NCBI RefSeq assembly: GCF_010104355.1
Contig: NZ_CP044972.1
Coordinates: 3,844,001-3,908,000 of the forward strand
Source: Hydrogenophaga sp. PBL-H3
Lineage (GTDB): Bacteria; Pseudomonadota; Gammaproteobacteria; Burkholderiales; Burkholderiaceae_C
DNA length: 64,000 nucleotides
Direction of reading: 5' to 3'
Position 1 is the stretch's first letter, and each line of letters begins with the position of its first letter. The notes beneath the pieces are model-generated. The model saw only the letters and a list, made by a program, of their open reading frames with translations. It searched no databases and was not told the DNA's origin. A program made the translations under genes and the position numbers. Positions 10,586 through 19,883 of this stretch are shown one piece after another.

Positions 10586-10759
10586 TCAGATCTGGACCAT
10601 CTCGAAGTCCTCTTTGCGAGCGCCGCACTCGGGGCAGGTCCAGTTCATCGGCACCTGTGCCCAAGGGGTTCCGACCGGTACGCCGTGCTCTGGCGCGCCT
10701 TGCGCTTCGTCGTAAATCCAGCCACAAATCAGGCACATCCAAGTCTTGGTTTCGGTCAT
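10586..10759 (-). CDS. Rubredoxin
   Basis: A 57-residue rubredoxin. The two iron-binding CxxCG-type knuckles are CLICGWIY and CPECGARKEDF, separated by the usual loop containing the VPxxWxCP motif. It is a small cytosolic electron carrier. The start at 10759 (MTETKTW) gives the normal family length; the longer upstream frame is not needed. It lies 95 bases upstream of pilG on the same strand, an arrangement I recognise from other Burkholderiales, so it may share the pil operon transcript. Confidence 0.95.
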   Translation of the reverse strand: MTETKTWMCLICGWIYDEAQGAPEHGVPVGTPWAQVPMNWTCPECGARKEDFEMVQI

Positions 10760-10913
10760 GGTTATAGGGGGCCTTGTCATAGAATGCAAGCATTGTATCG
10801 AGCGAGGTACAGCCCGCTGGAAATGGATTCTGGCCTCTGTCCAATCCCTTGTTTGAAGCGCCAGGATCATTCTGCGGGCATCTTCCACACGAATTCGGTC
10901 CCTCTCTCAACCC

Positions 10914-11855
10914 ATGCCCGATACACCCGAAAAAACAACACCTGCAGCACTCCCACCACCGGGGGAGGCCACCCTGCCCTGCGTGATGGTGTTCAACGCC
11001 AACGACCCCAGCGGCGCGGGCGGCCTGAGCGCCGACATCACGGCCATGTCGAGTGCTTCAGTGCATGTGCTCTCGGTCGTCACCGGCGCCTACGTGCGCG
11101 ACACGTCCGATGTCCACGATCACTTTGCCTTTGACGAGGAAGCCGTGGCCGATCAGGCGCGCTGCGCGCTCGAAGACATGCCGGTGCAGGCCTTCAAGGT
11201 CGGCTTCGTGGGCAACCCCGAAAACCTCAGCGTGGTGGCGGAGATCACCGCCGACTACGCCGATGTGCCCGTCATCGCGTACATGCCCGATCTTTCCTGG
11301 TGGGATGAGCTCGCCATCGAGACCTACCTCGACGCCAGTGCCGAGTTGCTGTTGCCACAGACCACCGTGCTGGTGGGCAACCACAGCACGCTGTGCCGCT
11401 GGCTGCTGCCCGAGTGGGAGGGCGACCGCCCGCCGAGCCCGCGCGACGTGGCACGGGCGGCCGCCGTGCATGGCGTGCCTTACACCCTGGTCACCGGCTT
11501 CAACGCCGCCGATCAATACCTCGAGAGCCACCTGGCTTCGCCAGAAGCGGTGCTGGCCACAGCGCGATACGAGCGGTTCGAGGCCACCTTCACCGGCGCG
11601 GGCGACACACTGTCGGCGGCCTTGTGCGCACTGATTGCTGGCGGCACCGATCTGCAATCGGCCTGCGCCGAGGCCCTGACGTATCTGGACCAATGCCTTG
11701 ATGCGGGCTTTCAGCCCGGCATGGGCCATGCCGTGCCCGACCGGTTGTTCTGGGCACACGAGGAAGATGAAGAGGGCGAAGACGCTTCGGCGGAATCCGC
11801 GTCGGACAGCACGCTCGACGCCGACGATTTCCCCCTCGACACCACCCGGCATTGA
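10914..11855 (+). CDS. ThiD-like (hydroxymethylpyrimidine/phosphomethylpyrimidine) kinase family protein
   Basis: A 313-residue ribokinase-fold protein related to ThiD. The N-terminal NANDPSGAGGLSADITAMS corresponds to the ThiD GSDPSGGAGIQADLK motif, and the C-terminal TGAGDTLSAAL is the catalytic GAGDT anion-hole motif. The ThiD VTAQNT substrate-side strand is replaced by VTGAYVRDT, and a highly acidic tail of about 30 residues follows the domain. The protein may therefore not be a classical thiamin-pathway HMP kinase. It lies 57 bases before hemL on the same strand. No TPP riboswitch motif is visible upstream. Confidence 0.75.
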   Translation: MPDTPEKTTPAALPPPGEATLPCVMVFNANDPSGAGGLSADITAMSSASVHVLSVVTGAYVRDTSDVHDHFAFDEEAVADQARCALEDMPVQAFKVGFVGNPENLSVVAEITADYADVPVIAYMPDLSWWDELAIETYLDASAELLLPQTTVLVGNHSTLCRWLLPEWEGDRPPSPRDVARAAAVHGVPYTLVTGFNAADQYLESHLASPEAVLATARYERFEATFTGAGDTLSAALCALIAGGTDLQSACAEALTYLDQCLDAGFQPGMGHAVPDRLFWAHEEDEEGEDASAESASDSTLDADDFPLDTTRH

Positions 11856-11912
11856 ATCTCCCGCGCGCAGCGCAAGCTTGCGCGAGTTTTCCCACCAACG
11901 CAGCTTTGCTCC

Positions 11913-13220
11913 ATGACCACTGTCGACCGCAACCAGCAACTGTTTGACCGCGCCAAGGCCTTGATTCCTGGTGGTGTGAATTCACCGGTGCGCGCGTTCC
12001 GCGCGGTGGGTGGCACGCCCCGCTTCGTGCAACGAGCGCAAGGCGCGTATTTCTGGGACGCCAACGGCAAACGCCACATCGACTACATCGGTTCCTGGGG
12101 TCCGATGATCTTGGGACATGGCCACCCCGCAGTGGTGGAAGCGGTGCAGAAGGCGGTGCTTGAAGGCTTCTCTTACGGTGCACCCACCGAGCGCGAAGTG
12201 GAGCTGGCCGAAGAGATCATCAAGCTCGTGCCGAGCATCGACATGGTGCGGCTGGTGAGCTCGGGCACCGAGGCGGGCATGAGCACGATCCGGCTGGCGC
12301 GTGGTGCGACCGGGCGCAAGAAGATCATCAAGTTCGAGGGCTGTTACCACGGCCACGCCGATGCGCTGCTGGTCAAGGCAGGCTCCGGTCTGGCCACGTT
12401 CGGCAACCCGACCAGTGCCGGCGTACCGCCTGAGGTGGTGCAGCACACGATCGTGCTGGAGTACAACAACATCGAGCAACTCGAAGCGGCTTTCGTCGAG
12501 CACGGTCCCGAAGTGGCCTGCCTGATGATCGAGCCCATCGCCGGCAACATGAATTTCGTGCGTGCCAGCGTGCCGTTCATGAAACGCTGCCACGAGTTGT
12601 GCACACAGCACGGCGCGTTGTTGGCCTTCGACGAGGTGATGACAGGTTTTCGTGTGGCGCTGGGCGGCGCGCAAAGCGTGTACGCCCAGCTGATTCCAGG
12701 CTTCGAGCCCGACATGACGGTGATGGGCAAGGTGATCGGTGGCGGCATGCCGCTGGCCGCCTTTGGTGCCAAGCGCGCGGTGATGGAACAGCTGGCGCCT
12801 CTGGGTGGCGTGTACCAGGCCGGCACCCTCTCGGGCAACCCGGTGGCCACTGCTTGCGGCCTGGCCACGTTGAAGGAAATTCAGAAGCCTGGCTTCTTCG
12901 AGAACCTCTCGACCACCACACGTTCGCTGGTGGATGGCCTGACTGCTGCCGCCCACGCCGAAGGTGTTGCGATGTGTGGCGACAGCCAGGGCGGCATGTT
13001 CGGCTTCTTCCTGTTCGACGAGTTGCCGCAGAACTACGCCAAGGTGATGACCACCGACGGCCCCACCTTCAACAAACTCTTCCATGGCCTGCTCGATCGC
13101 GGCGTGTACATCGCGCCAGCCCTTTACGAAGCTGGCTTTGTGAGCGCCGCGCACACCGCGCAGGACATCGCGGACACGGTAGCGGCCGCGCGCGAGGTCT
13201 TCAAACTGCTGCCACGCTGA
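11913..13220 (+). CDS. hemL: Glutamate-1-semialdehyde 2,1-aminomutase
   Basis: A 435-residue PLP enzyme of the C5 heme pathway that converts glutamate-1-semialdehyde to 5-aminolevulinate in the cytosol. It has the characteristic N-terminus [32 protein letters not shown], the Asp-containing [11 protein letters not shown] and the PLP lysine in [16 protein letters not shown]. Length is normal. It is co-directional with the ThiD-like gene and ends at a perfect palindrome shared with purH. Confidence 0.98.
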   Translation: MTTVDRNQQLFDRAKALIPGGVNSPVRAFRAVGGTPRFVQRAQGAYFWDANGKRHIDYIGSWGPMILGHGHPAVVEAVQKAVLEGFSYGAPTEREVELAEEIIKLVPSIDMVRLVSSGTEAGMSTIRLARGATGRKKIIKFEGCYHGHADALLVKAGSGLATFGNPTSAGVPPEVVQHTIVLEYNNIEQLEAAFVEHGPEVACLMIEPIAGNMNFVRASVPFMKRCHELCTQHGALLAFDEVMTGFRVALGGAQSVYAQLIPGFEPDMTVMGKVIGGGMPLAAFGAKRAVMEQLAPLGGVYQAGTLSGNPVATACGLATLKEIQKPGFFENLSTTTRSLVDGLTAAAHAEGVAMCGDSQGGMFGFFLFDELPQNYAKVMTTDGPTFNKLFHGLLDRGVYIAPALYEAGFVSAAHTAQDIADTVAAAREVFKLLPR

Positions 13221-13231
13221 CGCAGCCTGAA

Positions 13232-13279
13232 GCCCAATGACAAAGGCCGCTGTGAACACAGCGGCCTTTGTCATTGGGC
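13232..13279. terminator. Perfect 23-bp palindrome between convergent hemL and purH
   Basis: Arms 13232-13254 and 13257-13279 are exact reverse complements separated by only two A residues. The core contains AAAGGCCGCTG and its complement. It lies between two convergent stop codons and contains short A/T runs usable in both directions, which suggests a bidirectional terminator. There is no long terminal T-run after the stem. Confidence 0.75.
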
Positions 13280-13287
13280 GGGCAGAT

Positions 13288-14874
13288 TCAGTGTCGGAAG
13301 TGGCGAACGCCCGAATACACCATCACCACGCCGCGCTCGTCCGCCGCGTCGATCACCTCCTGATCGCGCATTGAACCACCAGGCTGGATCACGCAGCTCG
13401 CGCCCGCGTCCACCACCACGTCCAGCCCGTCACGGAACGGGAAGAAGGCGTCGCTCGCCACGGCGGTGCCTTGCAGCGACAGCTTGGCGTGGCCTGCCTT
13501 GATGCTGGCGATGCGCGCGGAATCGAGCCGGCTCATCTGGCCGGCGCCCACGCCCATGGTCATGCCGTCCTTGCAGAACACGATGGCGTTGGACTTGACG
13601 AACTTGGCCACAGTCCAGGCGAACATGAGGTCGTCGAGTTGCTGTTCTGTGGGTTGCAGCTTCGTCACCACCTTGAGGTCGGCGCGCTGGAGCACATGGT
13701 TGTCGGCCGACTGCATGAGCAGGCCTGAGCCGATGCGCTTCACATCGGTGAGGTTCAGGCCCTGGTCCCAGGCGGTCGGGCCGCCGGGTGGCAGCGCGAT
13801 TTCGAGCACGCGCACATTGGCCTTGGCCTTGAACACTTCCAGCGCCTCGGGCGTGTAGCCCGGCGCCATCAGCACTTCAACAAACTGCTTGCTGATGGCC
13901 ACCGCACCCGCGCCATCGAGAACGCGGTTGAGCGCGATGATGCCGCCGAAGGCGCTGGTCGGGTCGGTCTGGAAGGCCTTGCTGTAGGCCTCGAGCGCGT
14001 CCCGGCCCACGGCCACGCCGCAGGGGTTGGCGTGTTTGACGATCACGCAGGCCGGCACATCGAAGCTCTTCACACATTCCCACGCCGCGTCGGCGTCGGC
14101 GATGTTGTTGTAGCTGAGCTCCTTGCCTTGCAGCTGTTTCGCGGTCACGAGCGAGCCGGGCGCGGGGTGCAGGTCGCGGTAGAAAGCAGCGGTCTGGTGC
14201 GGGTTCTCACCGTAGCGCAGGTCTTGCAGCTTGACGAAGCGGCCGTTGGCCTGCGCGGGGTATTCGCTGCGGGCGGGCACTGCAGCGCCAGCCTCGAACG
14301 TGATGCTGGAGAGGTAGTCGCTGATGGCACCGTCGTAGTTGCTGATGCGGTTGAATGCCGCCACCGAGAGTGCAAAGCGCGTCGCATCGCCGACTTTGCC
14401 GGTGGTCTTGAGCTCTTCGATCACGCCGGCGTATTGCGATGCGTCGGTCAACACCGCCACATCTTTCCAGTTCTTCGCAGCGCTGCGCACCATGGCCGGG
14501 CCGCCGATGTCGATGTTCTCGATCGCGTCATCGAGCGTGCAGCCGGGCTTGGCCACCGTGGCTTCAAACGGGTAGAGGTTGACGATGAGCAGGTCGATGG
14601 TGTCGATGCCGTGCGTCTTGAGCGCCGCCATGTGCTCGGGCAGATCGCGCCGGGCCAGCAGGCCACCATGCACCTTGGGGTGCAGCGTCTTCACCCGGCC
14701 ATCCAGCATCTCGGGGAAGGCAGTGACCTCGGCCACCTCGGTCACGGGCAAGCCTTTGTCGGCCAGCAGCTTGGCGGTGCCGCCGGTGGAGATGAGGGAC
14801 ACGCCGAGGCTGTGCAGGGCCTGAGCGAGTTCGACGATGCCGGTCTTGTCGGAGACAGAGATGAGTGCGCGCAT
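13288..14874 (-). CDS. purH: Bifunctional AICAR formyltransferase / IMP cyclohydrolase
   Basis: A 528-residue enzyme for the last two steps of de novo purine synthesis. The N-terminal MGS-like IMP cyclohydrolase domain begins [16 protein letters not shown] and contains STGGTAKLL and [16 protein letters not shown]. The C-terminal transformylase domain contains [17 protein letters not shown] and SDAFFPFRD. It lies 37 bases downstream of fis, so dusB-fis-purH probably form one transcript. Confidence 0.98.
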   Translation of the reverse strand: MRALISVSDKTGIVELAQALHSLGVSLISTGGTAKLLADKGLPVTEVAEVTAFPEMLDGRVKTLHPKVHGGLLARRDLPEHMAALKTHGIDTIDLLIVNLYPFEATVAKPGCTLDDAIENIDIGGPAMVRSAAKNWKDVAVLTDASQYAGVIEELKTTGKVGDATRFALSVAAFNRISNYDGAISDYLSSITFEAGAAVPARSEYPAQANGRFVKLQDLRYGENPHQTAAFYRDLHPAPGSLVTAKQLQGKELSYNNIADADAAWECVKSFDVPACVIVKHANPCGVAVGRDALEAYSKAFQTDPTSAFGGIIALNRVLDGAGAVAISKQFVEVLMAPGYTPEALEVFKAKANVRVLEIALPPGGPTAWDQGLNLTDVKRIGSGLLMQSADNHVLQRADLKVVTKLQPTEQQLDDLMFAWTVAKFVKSNAIVFCKDGMTMGVGAGQMSRLDSARIASIKAGHAKLSLQGTAVASDAFFPFRDGLDVVVDAGASCVIQPGGSMRDQEVIDAADERGVVMVYSGVRHFRH

Positions 14875-14911
14875 GAAAAAAGGTGTTGGTGGTTTTTGAA
14901 TCGGGACGTGC

Positions 14912-15148
14912 TCAGTCGATGAGCTTGTGTTCGAGCAGCTTCTTGCGCAGCGTGTTGCGGTTCAGGCCCAGCCATTGCGCGGCGCGCGACTGGTTGTGTT
15001 GCGCCTGTTCCATCACCACCTCCAGCAGCGGTTTCTCGACCGCCTTGACCAGCATGTCGTGCAGGTTGGCCGGGTCGGTACCGTTGAGGTCGTGGAAAAA
15101 GTCTTCCATGCTGGCACGCACACAGTCGTGCAGTTTGTTCTGTTTCAT
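14912..15148 (-). CDS. fis: Fis-family nucleoid/transcription factor
   Basis: A 78-residue protein with the Fis-type C-terminal helix-turn-helix [20 protein letters not shown] preceded by the [12 protein letters not shown] helix. It binds DNA as a dimer and affects global transcription and chromosome architecture. Its ATG overlaps the dusB stop (ATGA), the classic dusB-fis arrangement. Confidence 0.93.
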   Translation of the reverse strand: MKQNKLHDCVRASMEDFFHDLNGTDPANLHDMLVKAVEKPLLEVVMEQAQHNQSRAAQWLGLNRNTLRKKLLEHKLID

Positions 15149-16176
15149 GCGGCCAGTTTCCAGTCGTCTCTCGGGATTGTTGTTGTCTCAAAGGACCATT
15201 CGTCCAGGCTGTCGCTCACGCAGCGCAGCTGTTCGTCCACGGTGGTGGTGGCGTTGACGCGGGCGCGGAACACCGCAGCGGCCCCGGCGGGCAGCGGCAG
15301 CGACTGCGCGTACCAGCCCAGGTGCTTGCGCGCGCTGCGCACACCGGTGAATTCGCCATAAAGATCGTAGTGGTCGTGCAGGTGGTCCAGCAGCCAGCCC
15401 CGCACCTCGGTCAGATCGGGTGGCGACAGGTGAACACCGGTGGCCAGGAAGTGTGCGATCTCGCGAAATATCCAGGGCCGCCCTTGCGCGGCGCGACCGA
15501 TCATGATGGCGTCGGCGCCGGTGCGCCGCAGCACTTCGCGCGCCTGCTCGGGGCTGTTGATGTCGCCGTTGGCCACCACCGGGATGCGCACGCGGCTCTT
15601 GATGTGGGCCACGGTGTCGTGCTCGGCCTGGCCCTTGTAACCCTGTTCGCGCGTGCGGCCGTGCACGGTGAGCATCTGCACACCAGCGGACTCGGCGGCA
15701 AGCGCGAGCGTGGGTGCGTTGCGCACGCTGGCGCACCAGCCGGTGCGCATCTTGAGCGTGACGGGCACACCGTGTGGCTGGCAAGCGGTCACCACGGCCT
15801 GCACGATTTCGATGGCCAAGGTCTCGTCCTGCATGAGCGCGGAGCCGGCCCACTTGTTGCAGACCTTCTTGGCCGGGCATCCCATGTTGATGTCGATGAT
15901 CTGCGCGCCGCGGTCGATGTTGTAGCGCGCGGCGTCGGCCATCATCTGCGCGTCGGTGCCGGCGATCTGCACCGCAATCGGCGCGGCTTCGCCTTCATGG
16001 TTGGCGCGACGCGAGGTCTTCAGACTGTCCTGCAGATCGGGGCGCGAGGTCACCATTTCGCTCACTGCATAGCCGGCACCCAGTCGCTTGCACAGTTTGC
16101 GGAACGGCCGGTCGGTCACACCCGCCATGGGTGCGACAAACAGGGCATTGGGCAAGATGAAGGCCCCGAGTTGCAT
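15145..16176 (-). CDS. dusB: tRNA-dihydrouridine synthase B
   Basis: A 343-residue FMN-dependent enzyme reducing uridines in the tRNA D-loop. The start at 16176 (MQLGAFILPN) is chosen because the fold begins there with LPNALFVAPMAGVTDRPFR. The catalytic Cys is in NMGCPAKKVCNKWAGSALM, and the FMN phosphate loop region includes VVANGDINSPEQ and ADAIMIGRAAQGRPWIF. It is the first gene of the dusB-fis-purH unit and diverges from the yqaA-like gene. Confidence 0.95.
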   Translation of the reverse strand: MQLGAFILPNALFVAPMAGVTDRPFRKLCKRLGAGYAVSEMVTSRPDLQDSLKTSRRANHEGEAAPIAVQIAGTDAQMMADAARYNIDRGAQIIDINMGCPAKKVCNKWAGSALMQDETLAIEIVQAVVTACQPHGVPVTLKMRTGWCASVRNAPTLALAAESAGVQMLTVHGRTREQGYKGQAEHDTVAHIKSRVRIPVVANGDINSPEQAREVLRRTGADAIMIGRAAQGRPWIFREIAHFLATGVHLSPPDLTEVRGWLLDHLHDHYDLYGEFTGVRSARKHLGWYAQSLPLPAGAAAVFRARVNATTTVDEQLRCVSDSLDEWSFETTTIPRDDWKLAA

Positions 16177-16330
16177 GGCGGTGGGAGAATGCGGGTGGTT
16201 GGACGGGACCTTCGCAGGCCCAGCCAATGCGGGATGCGAAGGAGCGAGATTCTACCTGCCTGTTTTTTCAGCAGGCGATAAGCAAACCCTTTCTTTCGCC
16301 TTTCACACAACACCACGCGCAACATCACGC

Positions 16331-16353
16331 AACGCCGGCTGCCGGCGTTTTTT
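16331..16353 (+). terminator. Terminator-like hairpin in the leader of the yqaA-like gene
   Basis: The 8-bp arms AACGCCGG (16331-16338) and CCGGCGTT (16342-16349) with a CTG loop are followed by a T-run, forming a textbook intrinsic terminator on the plus strand. It sits only 8 bases before the start codon at 16362. Either it attenuates yqaA or it ends a short transcript starting in the 16177-16330 interval. Confidence 0.6.
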
Positions 16354-16361
16354 CCGCCCCC

Positions 16362-16844
16362 ATGCCCGACTGGTCCACCCACCTGCTGCAACTGCTGGCC
16401 CTGCCCGAATTCGGGCTGAGCACCGTGTTCGTGGTGGCTTTTGTTTCGGCCACGCTGCTGCCCTTGGGCTCGGAGCCCGCGGTGTTCGGTCTGATCAAAC
16501 TCAACCCCGAACTCTTCTGGCCAGCCATCCTGGTGGCCACGGCCGGCAACACGCTGGGCGGCGGCGTCAGCTGGTTCATGGGCCTGGGCACGCACAAGGT
16601 GGTGGACAAAGCCCGCGGCAGCGCCACCGAACTGCGTGCATTGCACTGGCTGGAACGCTTCGGCCCCAAAGCCTGTCTGCTCGCCTGGCTGCCGGTGGTG
16701 GGCGACCCGCTGTGCGCAGTGGCAGGCTGGATGAAATTCCCCTTCTGGCCCTGTCTGGCTTACATGGCCATCGGCAAGTTCGCCCGCTACCTCACCATGA
16801 CAGCCGCGCTGCTCTGGTTCTTTCCTGGCGCCCTGAACACATGA
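16362..16844 (+). CDS. YqaA-family (DedA-like) inner-membrane protein
   Basis: A 160-residue membrane protein of the YqaA/SNARE-associated DedA-like group. It has hydrophobic helices around STVFVVAFVSATLLPLGSEPAVFGL, PAILVATAGNTLGGGVSWFMG and the C-terminal FPFWPCLAYMAIGKFARYL. The E-x-x-x near the first helix and the GNxxG motif are family hallmarks. Function is probably lipid or small-molecule transport; that is inference. The start at 16362 follows a hairpin and the stop overlaps the next ATG (ATGA). Confidence 0.85.
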   Translation: MPDWSTHLLQLLALPEFGLSTVFVVAFVSATLLPLGSEPAVFGLIKLNPELFWPAILVATAGNTLGGGVSWFMGLGTHKVVDKARGSATELRALHWLERFGPKACLLAWLPVVGDPLCAVAGWMKFPFWPCLAYMAIGKFARYLTMTAALLWFFPGALNT

Positions 16845-18025
16845 GCACTTCTCGTCAGGGCCTGCCGCGCGCCCTCTGGGCCTTGATGGTCGGCAACTTC
16901 GTGATCGGCACCGGCGTGATGGTGGTGCCGGGCACGCTGACCGACATCAGCAGCTCGCTCAACGTGTCGATCCCGCAGGCCGGCCAGCTCATCACCGCTG
17001 CGGCCATCCTCATGGGCCTGGGCGCACCCGCCTTTGCCAGTCTGGTCGCCGGCTGGGACCGCCGCCGCCTGCTCACACTCTCGCTGCTCTGGTACGGCCT
17101 GCTCACCGCGGCCTGCGCGCTGGCGCCGAGCTACGCCGGCTTGCTGCCACTGCGTGTGCTGGCCGTCATCTCGCCGGCCGTCTTCACGCCGCAGGCGGCG
17201 GCCTGCGTAGGCCTGCTGGTGCGGCCCGACCAACGCGGGCGCGCCATCACCTTCGTGTTCCTCGGCTGGTCGGTGGCCTCGGTCATGGGCATGCCGCTGT
17301 CGGCCTGGATCGGCGGCACGCTGGGTTGGCGCTGGGCTTTCGGTCTGGTGGCGCTGATGTCGGTGGCCAGCGCGGCCTGGGTCTGGCGCGAGATGCCCAA
17401 CGGCATCCGGCCCGCTGCCCTGTCGCGCCAGGCCTGGCAGGCCACGCTGGGCTCGGCGCCACTCATGCTGGCCGTGGGCGTGACGCTGCTTTCGGCCTTC
17501 GGTCAGTTCACGCTGTTCTCGTACTTCGCGCCCTACTTTCTGCAGACCCTGGGGCTGGGTGGCGGTGCGCTCTCGCTCATGTTCTTGTGGTTCGGCGCCT
17601 TTGGTCTGGCGGGCAACGTGGGCATGTCACGCTGGATCGACCACGTGGGTGCGGCGCGCGCCGTGTTCATGTCGCTCGGCCTGATCGTGCTGAGCCTGCT
17701 GCTGTGGCCGCTTGGCCAGGGCGGTGTGTGGCAGCAAGCTTTGGTGCTGGTGCCGTGGGCGCTGGGCTGTTTCGCGGTGAATTCGGCGCAGCAGGCGCGG
17801 CTGGTGCACATCTCACCGGCATTGGCCCCGGCCACGGTGGCGCTCAACACCTCGGCCATGTACGCCGGTCAGGCCATGGGCGCGGCATTGGGCGGGCTGA
17901 TGATCGCGCAAGGCCGCATGCTCAAGCTCAACCAGGTGGGGCTGGTGGTGCTGGTGTTTGCCATGGCCCTGAGCGTGTTGGCCGCTCGGACGAATACGGG
18001 CTTGCCGATTCAGAAACGCTCGTAG
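16841..18025 (+). CDS. MFS transporter
   Basis: A 394-residue major facilitator with about 12 membrane helices, resembling arabinose/drug-efflux DHA1 permeases. It opens with LPRALWALMVGNFVIGTGVMVVPGTLTDIS. The loop between helices 2 and 3 has AGWDRRRLL, a variant of motif A. The substrate is unknown. The start is set at the ATGA overlap with the preceding gene; the much longer upstream frame lacks transporter sequence. Its 3' end overlaps the convergent S4 protein gene by 16 bases. Confidence 0.9.
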   Translation: MSTSRQGLPRALWALMVGNFVIGTGVMVVPGTLTDISSSLNVSIPQAGQLITAAAILMGLGAPAFASLVAGWDRRRLLTLSLLWYGLLTAACALAPSYAGLLPLRVLAVISPAVFTPQAAACVGLLVRPDQRGRAITFVFLGWSVASVMGMPLSAWIGGTLGWRWAFGLVALMSVASAAWVWREMPNGIRPAALSRQAWQATLGSAPLMLAVGVTLLSAFGQFTLFSYFAPYFLQTLGLGGGALSLMFLWFGAFGLAGNVGMSRWIDHVGAARAVFMSLGLIVLSLLLWPLGQGGVWQQALVLVPWALGCFAVNSAQQARLVHISPALAPATVALNTSAMYAGQAMGAALGGLMIAQGRMLKLNQVGLVVLVFAMALSVLAARTNTGLPIQKRS

Positions 18026-18783
18026 GGCAGCAGGTAGCGCCACTCGCCCACAGGCAGCCCGGCCAGCGAAATGCGGCCGAGCCGCAAGCGGCGCAAGGCG
18101 GTGAGCTGCAGTCCGGCGCGCTCACACAGGTGCGCCACCTGGCCCGGCCGGTTGCCCTTGATGGCCAGGCGCAGGCGCAGTTCGCTCTGCCAGCTGGCGC
18201 GCGCGGAGGGCACGGCCCAGCCGTCAAAAAACAGCGCCTTGCCCAGTGACTTGATCACCGCCTCGCGTCGGGCTTCATCTTCCAGTTCGGGATCGGCCGC
18301 CACCTCGGCCAGCCACTCGTGTTCGAGTTGCGCTGCGTCGTCGGTCATCTTGCGCGCCACGCTCGGGTTCTGGGTGAACACCATCAGGCCGCTGGCCTTG
18401 GTGCCCAGCGGTGACACGGGCAGCAGCTTGTGCAGATGTGCCTTGAGCGGGCGCACGCCCGAGCGGTCGCCCTTGAAGCGGTTGGCGCTGGTGAACCACT
18501 TGGCGGCCAGCGCATCCGGCAGCAGCGGCTCGTCGGGCAGCACCCGCGTGGCCGGCTTGTGCCAGATCAGCGTCATCGACTCCAGTGGCTCCAGCCTGGC
18601 CTTGGGGTCGAGCAACACGGTCTGGGCATCGTGCACGCGCTCCATCGGCTCTTCAACCACCTTGCCGTCCACCCGCACCCAGCCACCCGCGATGTAGTTT
18701 TCGGCGTCGCTGCGCGAGCACGGTAGCTGCGCGGCCAGGCGTTTGGCCAGGCGCTGGAGTTCGGGCTGGCCGGGTTGCGTCAT
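18010..18783 (-). CDS. S4-domain, RsuA/RluF-type pseudouridine synthase homolog lacking the catalytic Asp
   Basis: A 257-residue protein with an N-terminal S4 RNA-binding domain (SRSDAENYIAGGWVRVDGKVV) followed by a PsuA-type fold. The family motif GRLDxxTxGL, whose Asp performs catalysis, reads SPLGTKASGL near residue 127, so Asp is replaced by Gly and Arg by Pro. The flanking LMVFTQNPSVARKM still aligns. I infer an RNA-binding protein or degenerate paralog rather than an active synthase. It lies 8 bases downstream of ychF on the same strand. Confidence 0.8.
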   Translation of the reverse strand: MTQPGQPELQRLAKRLAAQLPCSRSDAENYIAGGWVRVDGKVVEEPMERVHDAQTVLLDPKARLEPLESMTLIWHKPATRVLPDEPLLPDALAAKWFTSANRFKGDRSGVRPLKAHLHKLLPVSPLGTKASGLMVFTQNPSVARKMTDDAAQLEHEWLAEVAADPELEDEARREAVIKSLGKALFFDGWAVPSARASWQSELRLRLAIKGNRPGQVAHLCERAGLQLTALRRLRLGRISLAGLPVGEWRYLLPYERF

Positions 18784-18791
18784 GTTGGCGT

Positions 18792-19883
18792 TCAGCTGCT
18801 GAACAGGAAGTTCATCACGTCGCCATCCTTGACGACGTAATCCTTGCCTTCGGCGCGCATCTTGCCCGCGTCTTTCGCGCCCTGCTCGCCCTTGAAGGCG
18901 ATGAAGTCGTCAAACGCAATGGTCTGGGCGCGGATGTAGCCTTTTTCGAAATCGGTGTGGATCACACCCGCCGCCTGCGGGCCGGTGTCGCCCACATGGA
19001 TGGTCCAGGCGCGCACCTCTTTCACACCTGCGGTGAAGTAAGTCTGCAGGCCGAGCAGCTGGTAGGCGGCGCGGATCAGGCGGTTCAGGCCGGGTTCGTC
19101 CTGCCCGAGTTCCTTGAGGAATTCGAGCCGGTCGGCGTCGTCCATCTCGGAGAGTTCGGCTTCGATCTTGGCGCAGATGGCGACCACGGGCGCATTCTGC
19201 TTGGCGGCGAAGGCGCGCAGTCGATCCAGGAAGGGGTTGTTCTCGAAACCGTCTTCGGACACGTTGGCCACGAACATCGCGGGCTTGGCCGTGATCAAGA
19301 AGAACTGTTTGAGTTGCGCCTGCTCGTCCTTGCTGAAGTCGATGGTGCGCACGGGCTGGGTGTCGTTCAGCGCGGTCTGGCACCTCTCCAGGATGGCAAG
19401 CTGCTTGATCGATTCCTTGTCGCCCGAGCGCGCGGTCTTGCTCACTCGATGAATGGCTTTTTCCACCGCAGCCAGGTCGGCCAGGCAGAGCTCGGTCTGA
19501 ATGACCTCGATGTCGGCGATCGGGTCGACCTTGTTGGCCACGTGGATCACGTTGTCGTCTTCGAAGCAGCGCACCACGTTGACGATGGCGTCGGTCTCGC
19601 GGATGTGCGCCAGAAACTTGTTGCCCAGGCCTTCACCGGTGCTCGCGCCCGCCACCAGACCGGCAATGTCCACAAACTCCACGATCGCCGGCACCACACG
19701 CTCGGGCTCAACGATGGCCGCCAGCTGCGCCAGCCGCGGATCAGGCACCTCCACCACGCCGGTGTTGGGCTCGATGGTGCAGAAGGGGTAGTTCTCGGCC
19801 GCGATGCCGGCTTTGGTCAGCGCGTTGAAAAGGGTGGACTTGCCCACGTTGGGCAGGCCCACGATGCCGCATTGGAGGCTCAT
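18792..19883 (-). CDS. ychF: Ribosome-associated ATPase/GTPase YchF (OLA1 family)
   Basis: A 363-residue P-loop protein at the canonical family length. It has the Walker A motif [14 protein letters not shown], the switch region [21 protein letters not shown], the G3-like DIAGLV and a C-terminal TGS-like domain ending [13 protein letters not shown]. The start at 19883 (MSLQCGIVG) is canonical; a longer upstream frame runs through a rearranged ychF-like fragment and is rejected. It binds ribosomes and influences stress responses and, in some bacteria, virulence. Confidence 0.97.
   Translation of the reverse strand: MSLQCGIVGLPNVGKSTLFNALTKAGIAAENYPFCTIEPNTGVVEVPDPRLAQLAAIVEPERVVPAIVEFVDIAGLVAGASTGEGLGNKFLAHIRETDAIVNVVRCFEDDNVIHVANKVDPIADIEVIQTELCLADLAAVEKAIHRVSKTARSGDKESIKQLAILERCQTALNDTQPVRTIDFSKDEQAQLKQFFLITAKPAMFVANVSEDGFENNPFLDRLRAFAAKQNAPVVAICAKIEAELSEMDDADRLEFLKELGQDEPGLNRLIRAAYQLLGLQTYFTAGVKEVRAWTIHVGDTGPQAAGVIHTDFEKGYIRAQTIAFDDFIAFKGEQGAKDAGKMRAEGKDYVVKDGDVMNFLFSS
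19735..19789 (-). repeat. Inverted repeat arm A, inside ychF (switch-region codons)
   Basis: This 55-nt segment of ychF encodes roughly [18 protein letters not shown]. It matches the reverse complement of arm B (19903-19957) at 51 of 55 positions by hand alignment, with 113 bp between the arms. Confidence 0.85.

Noticed and set aside
10760-10913. TPP riboswitch ahead of the ThiD-like gene
   Set aside because: No CTGAGA/ACCTGA-type thi-box pairing is visible in the 154-bp divergent spacer.
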